Assembly (NCBI GenBank): GCA_007125835.1 | Contig: SLCJ01000326.1 | Location: forward strand, 1-10,787 | Reading direction: 5' to 3' | Origin: Verrucomicrobiales bacterium | GTDB taxonomy: Bacteria; Verrucomicrobiota; Verrucomicrobiia; Verrucomicrobiales; SLCJ01 | Length of the DNA stretch: 10,787 nucleotides | Part shown: positions 1 through 5,560 of the stretch, one piece after another | Numbering within the stretch: the first letter of the stretch is position 1 | Layout of the letters: the number at the start of each line of letters is the position of its first letter | Program-made: the position numbers and the translations under genes | Notes under the pieces: model-generated | What the model was told of the DNA's origin: nothing | The model's input: only the letters and a program-made list of their open reading frames with translations | Database searches by the model: none

Positions 1-96
1 CTTGACGAGGCGGGCCTTGATGGCATCGTAGCCGAGCCACTGCCGGAGCGCGGTGTCGGTCGCGCCCTCGTTGACCGCCTCCGCCGCGCGGCTCAT
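1..96 (-). CDS. N-terminal fragment of an unrecognised protein
   Basis: Reading leftward from an ATG at 96, 32 codons stay open to the window edge, giving a protein that starts MSRAAEAVNEGATDT and continues through RQWLGYDAIKARLVK. Almost every codon ends in G or C, the bias of real genes in this GC-rich genome, which is the main reason to call it coding. The frame stays open upstream of this ATG, so the true start could lie further right, but that would run into the divergent DUF1080 gene. No Shine-Dalgarno sequence precedes the ATG. Only the first 32 residues are visible; there is no signal peptide or motif that I can assign, so no function is given. It is transcribed away from the gene at 150, with 53 bases between the two start codons. 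Confidence 0.5.
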   Translation of the reverse strand, partial: MSRAAEAVNEGATDTALRQWLGYDAIKARLVK

Positions 97-149
97 ACCC
101 ACAAGCCCCACACTTCCGAACCCCAACCCGAACCCGACTCCACCAGACC

Positions 150-779
150 ATGAAAAACCCGCTCCCCACCCTGTTGCTCCTGGCCGCTTTCTGCGCCCCC
201 CTCACCCAGGCCCAGCCCGAGGGCGAGGGGTGGATCCAAATGTTCAATGGCGAAAATCTCGATGGCTGGCGCATCACCGAAGAAAACCCGGGCTCTTTCC
301 GCGTTGAGGACGGCATCCTCGTCGCTGACGGCCCCCGCGCCCACCTCTTTTTCATTGGTGAAGATGGCGAAGCCGACTTCACCGATTTCGAAATGACCTG
401 CAAGGTTCTGACCCGCCACCAAGCCAATTCGGGCATCTTTTTCCACACCCGCTACCAGCCGGAGGGCTGGCCAGCCCATGGCTACGAGGCGCAAATCAAT
501 GCCACCCACAGCGACCGCCGCAAAACCGGCAGCATCTGGTCCGTCGCCGACATCCTCGATGATCCCCCGCACGAAGATGACGAGTGGTTTGAATACACGC
601 TGGTTGTCCGCGGCAGTGAAATCACCCTCAAGGTCAACGGCGAGGTCGTCACGCAATACACCGAGCCCGATGATCCAGGCCACGAAACACGCCGCCTGTC
701 CTCAGGCACCGTCGCCCTCCAGGCGCACGACCCCGAAAGCGTGATCCACTTCAAAGAACTCTGGATCCGCCCGCTTTGA
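150..779 (+). CDS. Secreted DUF1080 protein (3-keto-disaccharide hydrolase-like)
   Basis: The 209-residue protein starts with a classical Sec signal peptide: a lysine at residue 2, a leucine/alanine-rich core at residues 7-19 and a likely cut after TQA at residue 21. The mature part shows the DUF1080 (PF06439) pattern in order: W-x-x-MFNGENLDGW (28-40), FTDFEMTCKV (77-86), NSGIFFHTR (93-101), GYEAQI (111-116), a TGSIW turn (126-130), W-F-x-x-LVVRG then KVNGEVV (146-167), and a closing beta-strand GTVALQAHDPESVIHFKELWIRPL region (186-209, read in pieces). The family has a concanavalin/LamG-like jelly-roll fold, is abundant in Planctomycetota and Verrucomicrobiota, and is often linked to glycan or 3-keto-sugar breakdown outside the cytoplasm. 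The substrate cannot be read here. Cys15 is not a lipobox cysteine because Phe precedes it. The gene stands alone, with no Shine-Dalgarno before its start. Confidence 0.88.
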   Translation: MKNPLPTLLLLAAFCAPLTQAQPEGEGWIQMFNGENLDGWRITEENPGSFRVEDGILVADGPRAHLFFIGEDGEADFTDFEMTCKVLTRHQANSGIFFHTRYQPEGWPAHGYEAQINATHSDRRKTGSIWSVADILDDPPHEDDEWFEYTLVVRGSEITLKVNGEVVTQYTEPDDPGHETRRLSSGTVALQAHDPESVIHFKELWIRPL

Positions 780-790
780 GGAGGGGCTAA

Positions 791-821
791 CCACCATCGC
801 CCGAGGATGGGGAAGCAAATG
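791..821 (-). repeat. Dispersed repeat, copy 1 (inverted relative to 2431-2461)
   Basis: The reverse complement of these 31 bases matches 2431-2461 at 29 of 31 positions; both contain TTCCCCATCCTCGGGCGATG. Similarity continues weakly beyond, where both copies have GCTTCGC seven bases before the shared block. The two copies lie about 1.6 kb apart in opposite orientation, one after the DUF1080 gene and one between the toxin-antitoxin modules. No transposase is nearby, so this is a small non-autonomous intergenic repeat of unknown origin. Confidence 0.7.
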
Positions 822-912
822 ACCGGGCGCGAAGCTCTTTCCCCATTTTCCTCCCCATCTGCATCCAGCCCCGCAGACTCGCCTCCTTCCCCAAAGGGGA
901 TTCATTCCAAAG

Positions 913-944
913 CCCGGGGTTGCGGCGCTCGCCGCTATCCCGGG
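913..944. repeat. GC-rich two-part stem-loop
   Basis: The outer arms are CCCGGG (913-918) and CCCGGG (939-944). An internal loop of three bases on each side is followed by an inner stem GCGGC (922-926) and GCCGC (931-935) with a GCTC loop. It has the look of a REP-type intergenic palindrome. It is too far from a gene end, and lacks a T-tract, to be called a terminator. Confidence 0.6.
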
Positions 945-1139
945 ACAATCCCCCCACAACACCCTCTACCCCAATGGGGTTTTGTACGTGCGAGCCGCTC
1001 CGCCATTCGCGCTTCCCCACACGCCCAACCCCTGCGACCAGCGATCCTGCTGCCCGTTTGCTTCGCACACCACCACCAATAACCTGACCCCAGATTTAAA
1101 ATACCAAATAAATCATCCCGACAAAATGCCTGAATGTAG

Positions 1140-1168
1140 CCGGGGGTCGAGCGAAGCGATACCCCCGG
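1140..1168. repeat. GC-rich stem-loop with 8-bp arms
   Basis: Perfect arms CCGGGGGT (1140-1147) and ACCCCCGG (1161-1168) enclose CGAGCGAAGCGAT, whose CG (1148-1149) can pair with CG (1157-1158), leaving loop AGCGAAG. The 12-mer CGAGCGAAGCGA occurs in reverse complement at 2654-2665 next to another run of Cs, so this is probably one of a family of REP-like elements. No function can be assigned from sequence. Confidence 0.65.
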
Positions 1169-1553
1169 ATCCCACGATCACAATATTCGCCTCCTGAAGG
1201 GATGCCAGAAAGGCGGACGCAACCTTCACGCCGCCACCACACCCCGCTCCCCGCCCAAGCCTCCGCAGCCCCCCTCGCCCACATCCCCCGCATCGTCGAG
1301 CGCATACAAGGGACTCGACACGCCCAAAATATCGGGGACAAAGTCGCCCCGCGCAGAGCCGCTCACATGTGATACCCGCCCAGGCACCCACCACGAATAA
1401 CCCGGTCGCCTTTCTCCGTGATACACGCAGATACACGCACGATTACGAAGAAAATTCTTGCCAAATCGGGAGAAAACCGATACCCTCGGAAAATCAGGTG
1501 CCCCGGATATCACTCCGCGAGGTGCTACGAATAGAAACGTTCACGGAAATGAA

Positions 1554-1583
1554 TTGACAAAACCACTTGCATGTGTGAACTTT
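1554..1583 (+). promoter_or_regulatory. Probable vapBC promoter, possibly leaderless
   Basis: A perfect -35 box TTGACA lies at 1554-1559. At normal spacing (17-18 bases) the -10 region falls at about 1577-1583 (GAACTTT), a poor match to TATAAT. A start site about 7 bases further on would coincide with the antitoxin ATG at 1589, so the mRNA may have no leader. This agrees with the absence of a Shine-Dalgarno sequence. The -35 box is seen directly; the -10 box and the leaderless start are inferred. Confidence 0.5.
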
Positions 1584-1591
1584 TACACATG
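1570..1591. promoter_or_regulatory. Probable VapB/VapBC operator palindrome
   Basis: A perfect 7-bp inverted repeat, CATGTGT (1570-1576) and ACACATG (1585-1591), is separated by 8 bases. It covers the predicted -10 region and the antitoxin start codon. Type II antitoxins of the VapB class repress their own operon by binding such palindromes, usually as a complex with the toxin. The position here would block RNA polymerase directly. Confidence 0.6.
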
Positions 1592-1786
1592 GCTACAAAT
1601 CTTGCAATAGACGACTCTCTTCTCAAAAAAGCACTTCGAATCGGAGGAAAGAAGACAAAGAAAGACACTGTAAACGAAGCACTAAAGGAATTTATTGTGC
1701 GTCGTGAACAGAAGAAAGTTTTAGAACTATTCGGAACTGTCGAATATTTCGAAGATTACGAACCCAAACAAAATCGCAAGAAATAA
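1589..1786 (+). CDS. vapB: Type II antitoxin, VapB family
   Basis: This 65-residue protein would neutralise the VapC nuclease encoded next to it and repress the shared promoter. The N-terminal part fits the VapB_antitoxin (PF09957) pattern: a short strand NLAIDDSLL (4-12), then a basic helix-turn-helix-like stretch KALRIGGKKTKKDTVNEAL (14-32) and FIVRRE (35-40). The acidic/aromatic tail LFGTVEYFEDYEP (47-59) is the kind that wraps the toxin. I chose ATG 1589 over the in-frame ATG at 1571 because the family starts just before the first strand, and because the earlier start would place the operator inside the gene. The stop overlaps the toxin start by one base (TAATG), so translation is coupled. 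Codons are A/T-rich compared with smc or mrp, suggesting acquisition by transfer. Confidence 0.85.
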   Translation: MATNLAIDDSLLKKALRIGGKKTKKDTVNEALKEFIVRREQKKVLELFGTVEYFEDYEPKQNRKK

Positions 1787-2187
1787 TGGTTTTGGTCGAT
1801 TCTGATGTTTGGTCGGAGGCATTCCGAAAAAAAGGAAGAGAAAGTGTAAGCGTCCTAGCACTTCGAACCCTTGTGAGCGAAGGTGAGGTGGTCATGATTG
1901 GACCAATCCGCCAAGAAACACTCTCGGGTATAAAAGAAAACGAGCGCTACGAGAAAATCAGGGATGTACTTCGGGCATTCCCTAGCCAAAAAATCAGTGA
2001 ACCTATCTACGAACTCGCGGCAGCTTTTTTCAATCTCTGTCGAAGTAATGGAGTCCAAGGCTCACACACAGATTTCCTAATTTGCGCCTGCGCCGTAGAG
2101 TGGAAAGTATCGATTTTAACGAAAGATAAGGACTTTCAGCGATATGCAAAACACATCCCAATCGAACTCTTTCAAACGAAAGCGTGA
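1786..2187 (+). CDS. vapC: Type II toxin, VapC-like PIN-domain ribonuclease
   Basis: This 133-residue PIN-domain protein has the family's usual length. VapC toxins are Mg2+-dependent endoribonucleases that cut tRNA or rRNA when the antitoxin is lost. The acidic residues expected in the active site are visible: Asp5 in VLVDSDVW, Glu44 in IRQETLSG, Asp96 in HTDFLIC, and Asp114/Asp116 in LTKDKDF. The last strand ends in HIPIEL, also typical. No residue is missing, so the toxin looks functional; the target RNA cannot be predicted. It is translated from a one-base overlap with the antitoxin stop. The last base of its stop codon is the first base of the 56-bp hairpin repeat at 2187. Its A/T-rich codon use matches its antitoxin. 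Confidence 0.87.
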   Translation: MVLVDSDVWSEAFRKKGRESVSVLALRTLVSEGEVVMIGPIRQETLSGIKENERYEKIRDVLRAFPSQKISEPIYELAAAFFNLCRSNGVQGSHTDFLICACAVEWKVSILTKDKDFQRYAKHIPIELFQTKA

Positions 2188-2242
2188 ATCTGGTCCCCGT
2201 GACTGACCGTTAGGCCAGCCACGGGTCCCACACCACCCTGCG
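2187..2242. repeat. Toxin-flanking 56-bp hairpin repeat, copy 1
   Basis: Identical to 3444-3499 at 54 of 56 positions. It starts at the last base of the vapC stop codon. On the top strand it folds as CCCGTG (2196-2201) with CACGGG (2220-2225), then CTG/CAG, then CC/GG, with a GTTA loop and two A-C mismatches at 2202/2219 and 2206/2215. On the bottom strand these mismatches become G-U pairs, giving a continuous 13-bp stem with a TAAC loop. No T-tract follows on either side, so it is not a standard terminator. Confidence 0.85.
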
Positions 2243-2285
2243 TGCGGGTTCGACTCCGCTGTGCCTCCCCTGTGCACACCCTTGG

Positions 2286-2333
2286 CCTGCTGCGACACGA
2301 CGCAGCTTTGGCTCGGGGCGACATCTCGCCCCG
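2286..2333. repeat. Double-hairpin repeat, copy 1
   Basis: Two adjacent hairpins: CTGCG (2290-2294) with CGCAG (2301-2305), and CGGGGCGA (2314-2321) with TCGCCCCG (2326-2333) around a CATC loop. Positions 2286-2332 align without gaps to 9728-9774, with 41 of 47 identical. Both copies keep both stems despite the substitutions. Confidence 0.8.
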
Positions 2334-2370
2334 GAACGAAAGCTCAGACACAGCCGAGCAGTCAAGGAGA

Positions 2371-2387
2371 GGCGAACCTCCTTCGCC
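2371..2387. repeat. GGCGAA-CCTCC-TTCGCC hairpin, copy 1
   Basis: Perfect 6-bp arms (2371-2376 and 2382-2387) with loop CCTCC. Related copies are at 2520-2538 and 9658-9672. The flank GATGCGGATGA that follows resembles the flanks of the other copies (GAAACGAATGA, GACACCGATGT). Confidence 0.7.
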
Positions 2388-2430
2388 GATGCGGATGAAA
2401 GAGCAAATGGTAAGGCGCTTCGCTCGATGC

Positions 2431-2461
2431 CATTTACTTCCCCATCCTCGGGCGATGATGG
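2431..2461 (+). repeat. Dispersed repeat, copy 2
   Basis: This is the second copy of the 31-bp block whose reverse complement lies at 791-821 (29 of 31 identical). Here it lies between two members of the GGCGAA hairpin family. Confidence 0.7.
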
Positions 2462-2519
2462 ATCGCCCCTCCTTGGTCGAGATGGCTCAGCACTTGAGGA
2501 TATCGGCCCCTCCCCGAAG

Positions 2520-2538
2520 CGGCGAACCTTCTTCGCCG
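2520..2538. repeat. GGCGAA-type hairpin, copy 2
   Basis: Seven-bp arms CGGCGAA (2520-2526) and TTCGCCG (2532-2538) with loop CCTTC. It differs from copy 1 by one loop base and by an extra closing C-G pair. Confidence 0.7.
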
Positions 2539-2745
2539 AAACGAATGAGGGAAGAACGATGGGATGCTTCAATGACTAGCCAATTTCCGGTGTGGCGATC
2601 CTCTCCCCGCCTGGCGTTGCACGCGGTTTGGGATGACAATCAGGCGTGCCGTCTCGCTTCGCTCGGCTCCTCCCCCGGGTCGGTCGCCATTCCCGAGTTG
2701 GTTTCAGATGGTAGTCTCTTCCTTTTCATGTCTGGTTTTCCTACA

Positions 2746-2854
2746 GGGGACTTGCACCCCACTTACATCGCGCCTATGCTGGGCACACACAAGTCAGTGG
2801 TGGCAACGGCGGAGAACGCCGCTAGTTCGCTTCGCTCTGGACACCAATTTCCAG
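2746..2854. other. Run of four small hairpins, possible structured element
   Basis: Four stems follow each other in 109 bases: GGGG/CCCC (2746-2749, 2757-2760), GCCTA/TGGGC (2772-2776, 2780-2784, with one G-U), CGGCG/CGCCG (2807-2811, 2817-2821) and a weak CTGG/CCAG (2837-2840, 2851-2854). The tract lies 70 bases upstream of the second antitoxin and overlaps no credible gene. It could be a decayed repeat, a structured RNA or leftover mobile DNA; the sequence alone does not decide. Confidence 0.4.
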
Positions 2855-2895
2855 CCGTGCCACACCTCGACGTGGGCAAAAATTAAGACTTTTCC

Positions 2896-2912
2896 ACCAC
2901 ATTTTCCGTGGT
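2896..2912. promoter_or_regulatory. Possible operator of the second toxin-antitoxin module
   Basis: An inverted repeat ACCAC (2896-2900) / GTGGT (2908-2912) lies 11 bases upstream of the antitoxin ATG. It overlaps the first base of a possible -10 box, TATTCT (2912-2917). No good -35 box is visible. The position matches autoregulation by the antitoxin, but a 5-bp palindrome is weak evidence. Confidence 0.35.
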
Positions 2913-2923
2913 ATTCTTCCGTG

Positions 2924-3148
2924 ATGAGCATTGATCGGATTGCCCCAGAAGCCTTGAAGCTTCCTGTAAGAGAGAGCGCGCTACTTGCCGCCTCATTATG
3001 GGAGAGCATCGAAGATCCCTTCGAGATTGCTACCGATATCGACGATGATCATGCTCTGAACCTCGCCGATGAACGAGAACGGGAGATTGAGAGCGGCCGT
3101 GTGAAGGCTCTGTCGCACGAGGAGTTGATGAAGCGATTGAGACCATGA
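2924..3148 (+). CDS. Antitoxin / addiction module component (TIGR02574, PF09720-like)
   Basis: This 74-residue acidic protein fits the addiction-module component family usually paired with a RelE/ParE toxin. Visible marks are the N-terminal helix LPVRESALLAASLWESIEDP (13-32), which matches the family's LP..ERA.LA..L.ESL-DP pattern, an acidic central helix (ADEREREIESGRV, 48-60) and the closing KALSHEELMKRLRP (61-74), the usual 'G-x-V-x-x-hydroxy-E-E-h-x-x-x-L' ending. The protein should bind the toxin and repress its own promoter. The start is ATG 2924; an in-frame GTG at 2921 is a minor alternative. There is no Shine-Dalgarno sequence. The stop overlaps the toxin start as ATGA. The antitoxin is intact although its partner is broken. 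Confidence 0.83.
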   Translation: MSIDRIAPEALKLPVRESALLAASLWESIEDPFEIATDIDDDHALNLADEREREIESGRVKALSHEELMKRLRP

Positions 3149-3439
3149 GGATCGAGTATCAACCCGCGATTCAAGAAGAGCTTGCGGAGATTCGGGATTT
3201 CTACAATAAACGGTCTCCAAACCTTGGTGCGGATTTCGTCAATGAATTTGAGAGACAAGTTTTACGTATCGCCGCCATGCCATCTCGGTGGATGATTGTC
3301 CGAGGAGATACACGCAGGGCCTTGTTGAACGACATTTCCATATGCAATTCTGTTCAGAGTTGTTGATGAAACATTAATTCGCGTCACAGTGGTCAAGCAT
3401 GAGCGGCGACATCATTCATACGGAATAGATCGAACATAA
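3145..3439 (+). pseudogene. RelE/ParE-family toxin, frameshifted
   Basis: The first 63 codons encode a typical ParE/RelE (PF05016) N-terminus: IEYQPAIQEELAEIRDFY (3-20), GADFVNEFERQV (28-39), then RGDTRRALLND (53-63). After Asp63 the frame turns into unrelated residues and stops at 3364-3366. Skipping one base (near A3334) restores the family C-terminus: FPYAILFRVVDETLIRV, then VKHERRHHSYGIDRT, with a stop at 3437-3439. The restored protein has 97 residues, normal for the family. A one-base insertion has therefore removed the C-terminal strand and the basic/His region important in these ribosome- or gyrase-targeting toxins. The toxin is probably inactive. A sequencing error or recoding site is possible, but no slippery sequence is evident. 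The start overlaps the antitoxin stop as ATGA. Confidence 0.87.
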
Positions 3440-3443
3440 GCCC

Positions 3444-3499
3444 AATCGGGTCCCCGTGACTGACTGTTAGGCCAGCCACGGGTCCCACACCACCCTGCG
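3444..3499. repeat. Toxin-flanking 56-bp hairpin repeat, copy 2
   Basis: This second copy of the repeat at 2187-2242 differs at two bases (3448 and 3465). It begins four bases after the ancestral stop of the broken toxin (3437-3439), so it has nearly the same position relative to a toxin as copy 1. The change at 3465 turns a C-G pair into a T-G pair near the loop on the top strand and leaves the hairpin foldable. The copy also lies about 50 bases beyond the 3' end of the leftward nucleotidase gene. Confidence 0.85.
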
Positions 3500-3549
3500 C
3501 TCGGGCGCAAGCCTGACAGCCGCGGCACGAGTTGCGGGCCAGCAGCAGG

Positions 3550-5238
3550 TCACAGCAGCGTCTCATCCGGCACGCCGGTCACCTCGAACAAGTCGGCCAC
3601 TTTCAGCGGCTTGTGCTTGTTCAGGAAATCGACGAGCAGCGCGCGGCTCTGCAAGCGGTGAAGCGTGCGGCGGCTTTCCGGCTCCTCCAACACGCGCCTG
3701 AGCGTCGTCAGCCGCCCGCCCCCCCCTGCGGCGTCATACGAATTCACCGCCAGGCGGAACCGACGGGTCGGCTCCAGCGGGCGGCCCTGAGAATCGCGCA
3801 TCGACGTCACGCGTGTCGAGTCGCCGCGCCCCTGGAACGAAGCGCGGAAACCCATCATCACGCGGCGGCTCCGCCACGCCTCTAGGGCGATTGCCTCCAA
3901 AGCCTCTAGCGTCACCTCGGCTGTCACCAGGTAGTTTTCAAACGGGATGATCTCCCAGGAATTGCGGACGGTCTTGGCCCCGGCCTCCCAGGGTGTGCGC
4001 TGGAACAACATGCCGTGCATCACCACATCCGCCTCCTCGCCGTGTCCGCGCAAGCCGTGAAAAATCGAAGCTCCGATCAGCCTCTCAATGTCCGTCGGAT
4101 TCTGGCGATGACGCTGGTGCGAAAACTCCTCCGCCAGTTCGCCACCGGGCTGGGCAAGGTGTTGCTCCGCCTCCTCCACCCGGTCGCTGGTGAGAGCCAC
4201 CACCGCCGGATCCAACGCCACCGATGAGTCCATGCGCTCGGTAACAGGCTCGGCCCGCACCAGCTCGCCGCTGTCGCGGTCAAAGTGCAGGTCGAGGCGG
4301 CCGAGCTGGATACCAAAAAAGGCCGCCTGCGTGTAAAGCGTGCCATCCACGTCCGCCTGCGGAATGTCGCGGTGCGTGTGTCCGGCAATAATCCCGGCAA
4401 TCCTCGACCCACCGTCGCTGCGGCGACACAGACGGGTGATCGAGCGAATGCGGTTGGCCTCGTCGTCGGCAAAATAATCCGGACGCCCCCCCATGTGGCA
4501 GGTGAGTAGAATCGCGTCCGGATTCTGGTCCTCGATCTCGCGCAGCAAAGCCTCGAACACCGGCACCGGATCATGAGCCACGAAATCTCCCAGCAGCTCG
4601 GGCAGGAACCAGTTGGGCATACCCGGTGTGGTCAAGCCGATCACTGCGATCTTTTTGCCACCCACCTCGCGGATGAAGTAGGGCTTCAGGGCTCCGGCCC
4701 CGCGCCCCGCCTCGGTCCAGACCTTATGCCCGCCAAGTTCGCCATTGGCCGCCAACACCGGCATCCGGGAATTGGCCACAGCCGCCGCCATCACATCCAC
4801 GCCCCAGTCGAACTCATGATTGCCAATCACCCAGGAATCGAAATCGAGGTGGTTCAGCGTGTCGATCATGATCTGCCCCTCAGTGCGCAAGCCCACCTCG
4901 GTGCCCTGATATAAATCCCCGGCATCCACCAGAAGGGAATTCGGATTTTCCTCCCTCCAGCGCGCGATCCGCGTCGCGCAACGCGCCAGGCCCCCGAGAT
5001 CCGCATTTCCATCATAGTCACTCGTCGGCAGGATATTCCCGTGCAGGTCCGTCGTGTGAATGATCGACACCACATCCGTACCCGCCGCCTCACCCCCATC
5101 GGCGCGCAGCCCGGGCAGACAATGGGCTGCCAGGCTCCCCAATCCAAGTTGTAGGAAACGGCGGCGCGGCAGCGCAAGGGGCCGCCTGCTCGAAAATGCG
5201 GGGGTGTTGTCGGTTTTCATAGTCGGGTGGGGATTCAT
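3550..5238 (-). CDS. Tat-exported 5'-nucleotidase / metallophosphatase
   Basis: This 562-residue enzyme of the UshA/5'-nucleotidase family should remove phosphate from nucleotides outside the cytoplasm using two metal ions. The twin-arginine signal PRRRFLQLGLGSLAA (24-38) predicts folded export by Tat. The calcineurin-like domain holds its metal ligands in order: Asp64 and His66 (TTDLHGN), Asp106 (DAGDLYQGT), Asn140-His141 (GNHEFDWG, 139-146), His248 (TCHMGG) and the GHTH motif (286-289). The C-terminal 5_nucleotid_C domain (from about 380) shows NSWEIIPFENYLVTAEVT (426-443) and AVNSYDAAGGGGRL (497-510), the substrate-binding pattern. No motif is missing. The start could also be Met7 (5220); neither has a Shine-Dalgarno sequence. 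The gene stands alone and diverges from smc. Nucleotide versus other phosphoester specificity is uncertain. Confidence 0.9.
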   Translation of the reverse strand: MNPHPTMKTDNTPAFSSRRPLALPRRRFLQLGLGSLAAHCLPGLRADGGEAAGTDVVSIIHTTDLHGNILPTSDYDGNADLGGLARCATRIARWREENPNSLLVDAGDLYQGTEVGLRTEGQIMIDTLNHLDFDSWVIGNHEFDWGVDVMAAAVANSRMPVLAANGELGGHKVWTEAGRGAGALKPYFIREVGGKKIAVIGLTTPGMPNWFLPELLGDFVAHDPVPVFEALLREIEDQNPDAILLTCHMGGRPDYFADDEANRIRSITRLCRRSDGGSRIAGIIAGHTHRDIPQADVDGTLYTQAAFFGIQLGRLDLHFDRDSGELVRAEPVTERMDSSVALDPAVVALTSDRVEEAEQHLAQPGGELAEEFSHQRHRQNPTDIERLIGASIFHGLRGHGEEADVVMHGMLFQRTPWEAGAKTVRNSWEIIPFENYLVTAEVTLEALEAIALEAWRSRRVMMGFRASFQGRGDSTRVTSMRDSQGRPLEPTRRFRLAVNSYDAAGGGGRLTTLRRVLEEPESRRTLHRLQSRALLVDFLNKHKPLKVADLFEVTGVPDETLL

Positions 5239-5533
5239 GGTTCAAAAGGCAGGGGAAACGCTCGGACCTCTGCCATCTTACGCCACAGGGCGGGGTGAGG
5301 CACGAACTTCCCTGCCACAAAACTGCCTCATTTCACCCAACGCGCAAGCCCCACAACCCAACTCCTCTCCCACCCCCCCACACCACGGTAAACAGCAGCT
5401 AGAGTTTCCCACAACACCCCCCTTTCCGCCTTGTTTACACACAAAAACCATCATTCCTCCGCCGAATGCCGCTTGGTTCATAAAAATCGAAATTTAAGAA
5501 ATCTTTACTATATATGGTGTTCGCGCCCAAGCG

Positions 5534-5560
5534 AAGCACAAGATGTTGTGTTTTGTGCTT
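5534..5560. promoter_or_regulatory. Inverted repeat overlapping the possible smc -35 box
   Basis: Eight-bp arms AAGCACAA (5534-5541) and TTGTGCTT (5553-5560). The left arm can instead pair through CACAA (5537-5541) with the nearer TTGTG (5546-5550). It may be an operator, since the right arm covers the first two bases of the -35 candidate, or a structure if transcription begins further upstream. Confidence 0.4.

Larger units (their letters stand above)
780..1553. other. Non-coding stretch with stem-loop repeats
   Basis: This stretch of about 770 bases between the DUF1080 gene and the VapBC promoter shows no convincing gene on either strand: the open frames are short, rich in proline, arginine or glycine, and lack family motifs. 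It holds one arm of a dispersed repeat (791-821) and two GC-rich stem-loops (913-944 and 1140-1168), listed separately. A 10-base tandem duplication (GATACACGCA, 1420-1439) lies further right. Base composition moves from GC-rich to AT-rich beyond about 1440, where the toxin-antitoxin pocket begins. Confidence 0.6.
2243..2895. other. Non-coding, repeat-packed spacer between the two toxin-antitoxin modules
   Basis: No convincing gene is present. Open frames run through on both strands, but they are translations of the repeats (for example the serine/arginine-rich frame at 2210-2572, minus) and match no family I know. The stretch contains the double hairpin (2286-2333), two short hairpins with CCTCC/CCTTC loops (2371-2387, 2520-2538), the second arm of the 31-bp dispersed repeat (2431-2461), a likely relative of the 1140 stem-loop (2654-2680) and a run of four small hairpins (2746-2854). 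Confidence 0.6.

Noticed and set aside
1420..1439. Tandem duplication GATACACGCA x2
   Set aside because: Only two short units with no further copies; part of the unit recurs at 3307 inside the ParE-type gene, but this is short enough to be chance.
2207..2216. Possible integron attC site: GTTAGGC fits the GTTRRRY core and the repeat follows toxin genes, which are common cassette cargo
   Set aside because: In attC the core lies at the base of the palindrome and pairs with an upstream RYYYAAC. Here GTTA is in the hairpin loop, no matching RYYYAAC is found upstream of either copy, and no integron integrase is visible.
2243..2264. tRNA or tmRNA T-arm-like sequence GGGTTCGACTCC after the first 56-bp repeat
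   Set aside because: The flanking bases do not form a 5-bp T stem, there is no acceptor stem or CCA, and the second repeat copy lacks the motif.
2210..2886. Overlapping frames on both strands (120 codons minus at 2210-2572; 214 codons plus at 2242-2886)
   Set aside because: They translate repeats and hairpins, show no family features and have no consistent codon bias.
3325..3340. Programmed frameshift as an explanation for the split ParE-type toxin
   Set aside because: No heptameric slippery sequence, stimulatory structure or in-frame stop is seen at the shift point; a plain one-base insertion or sequencing error is simpler.
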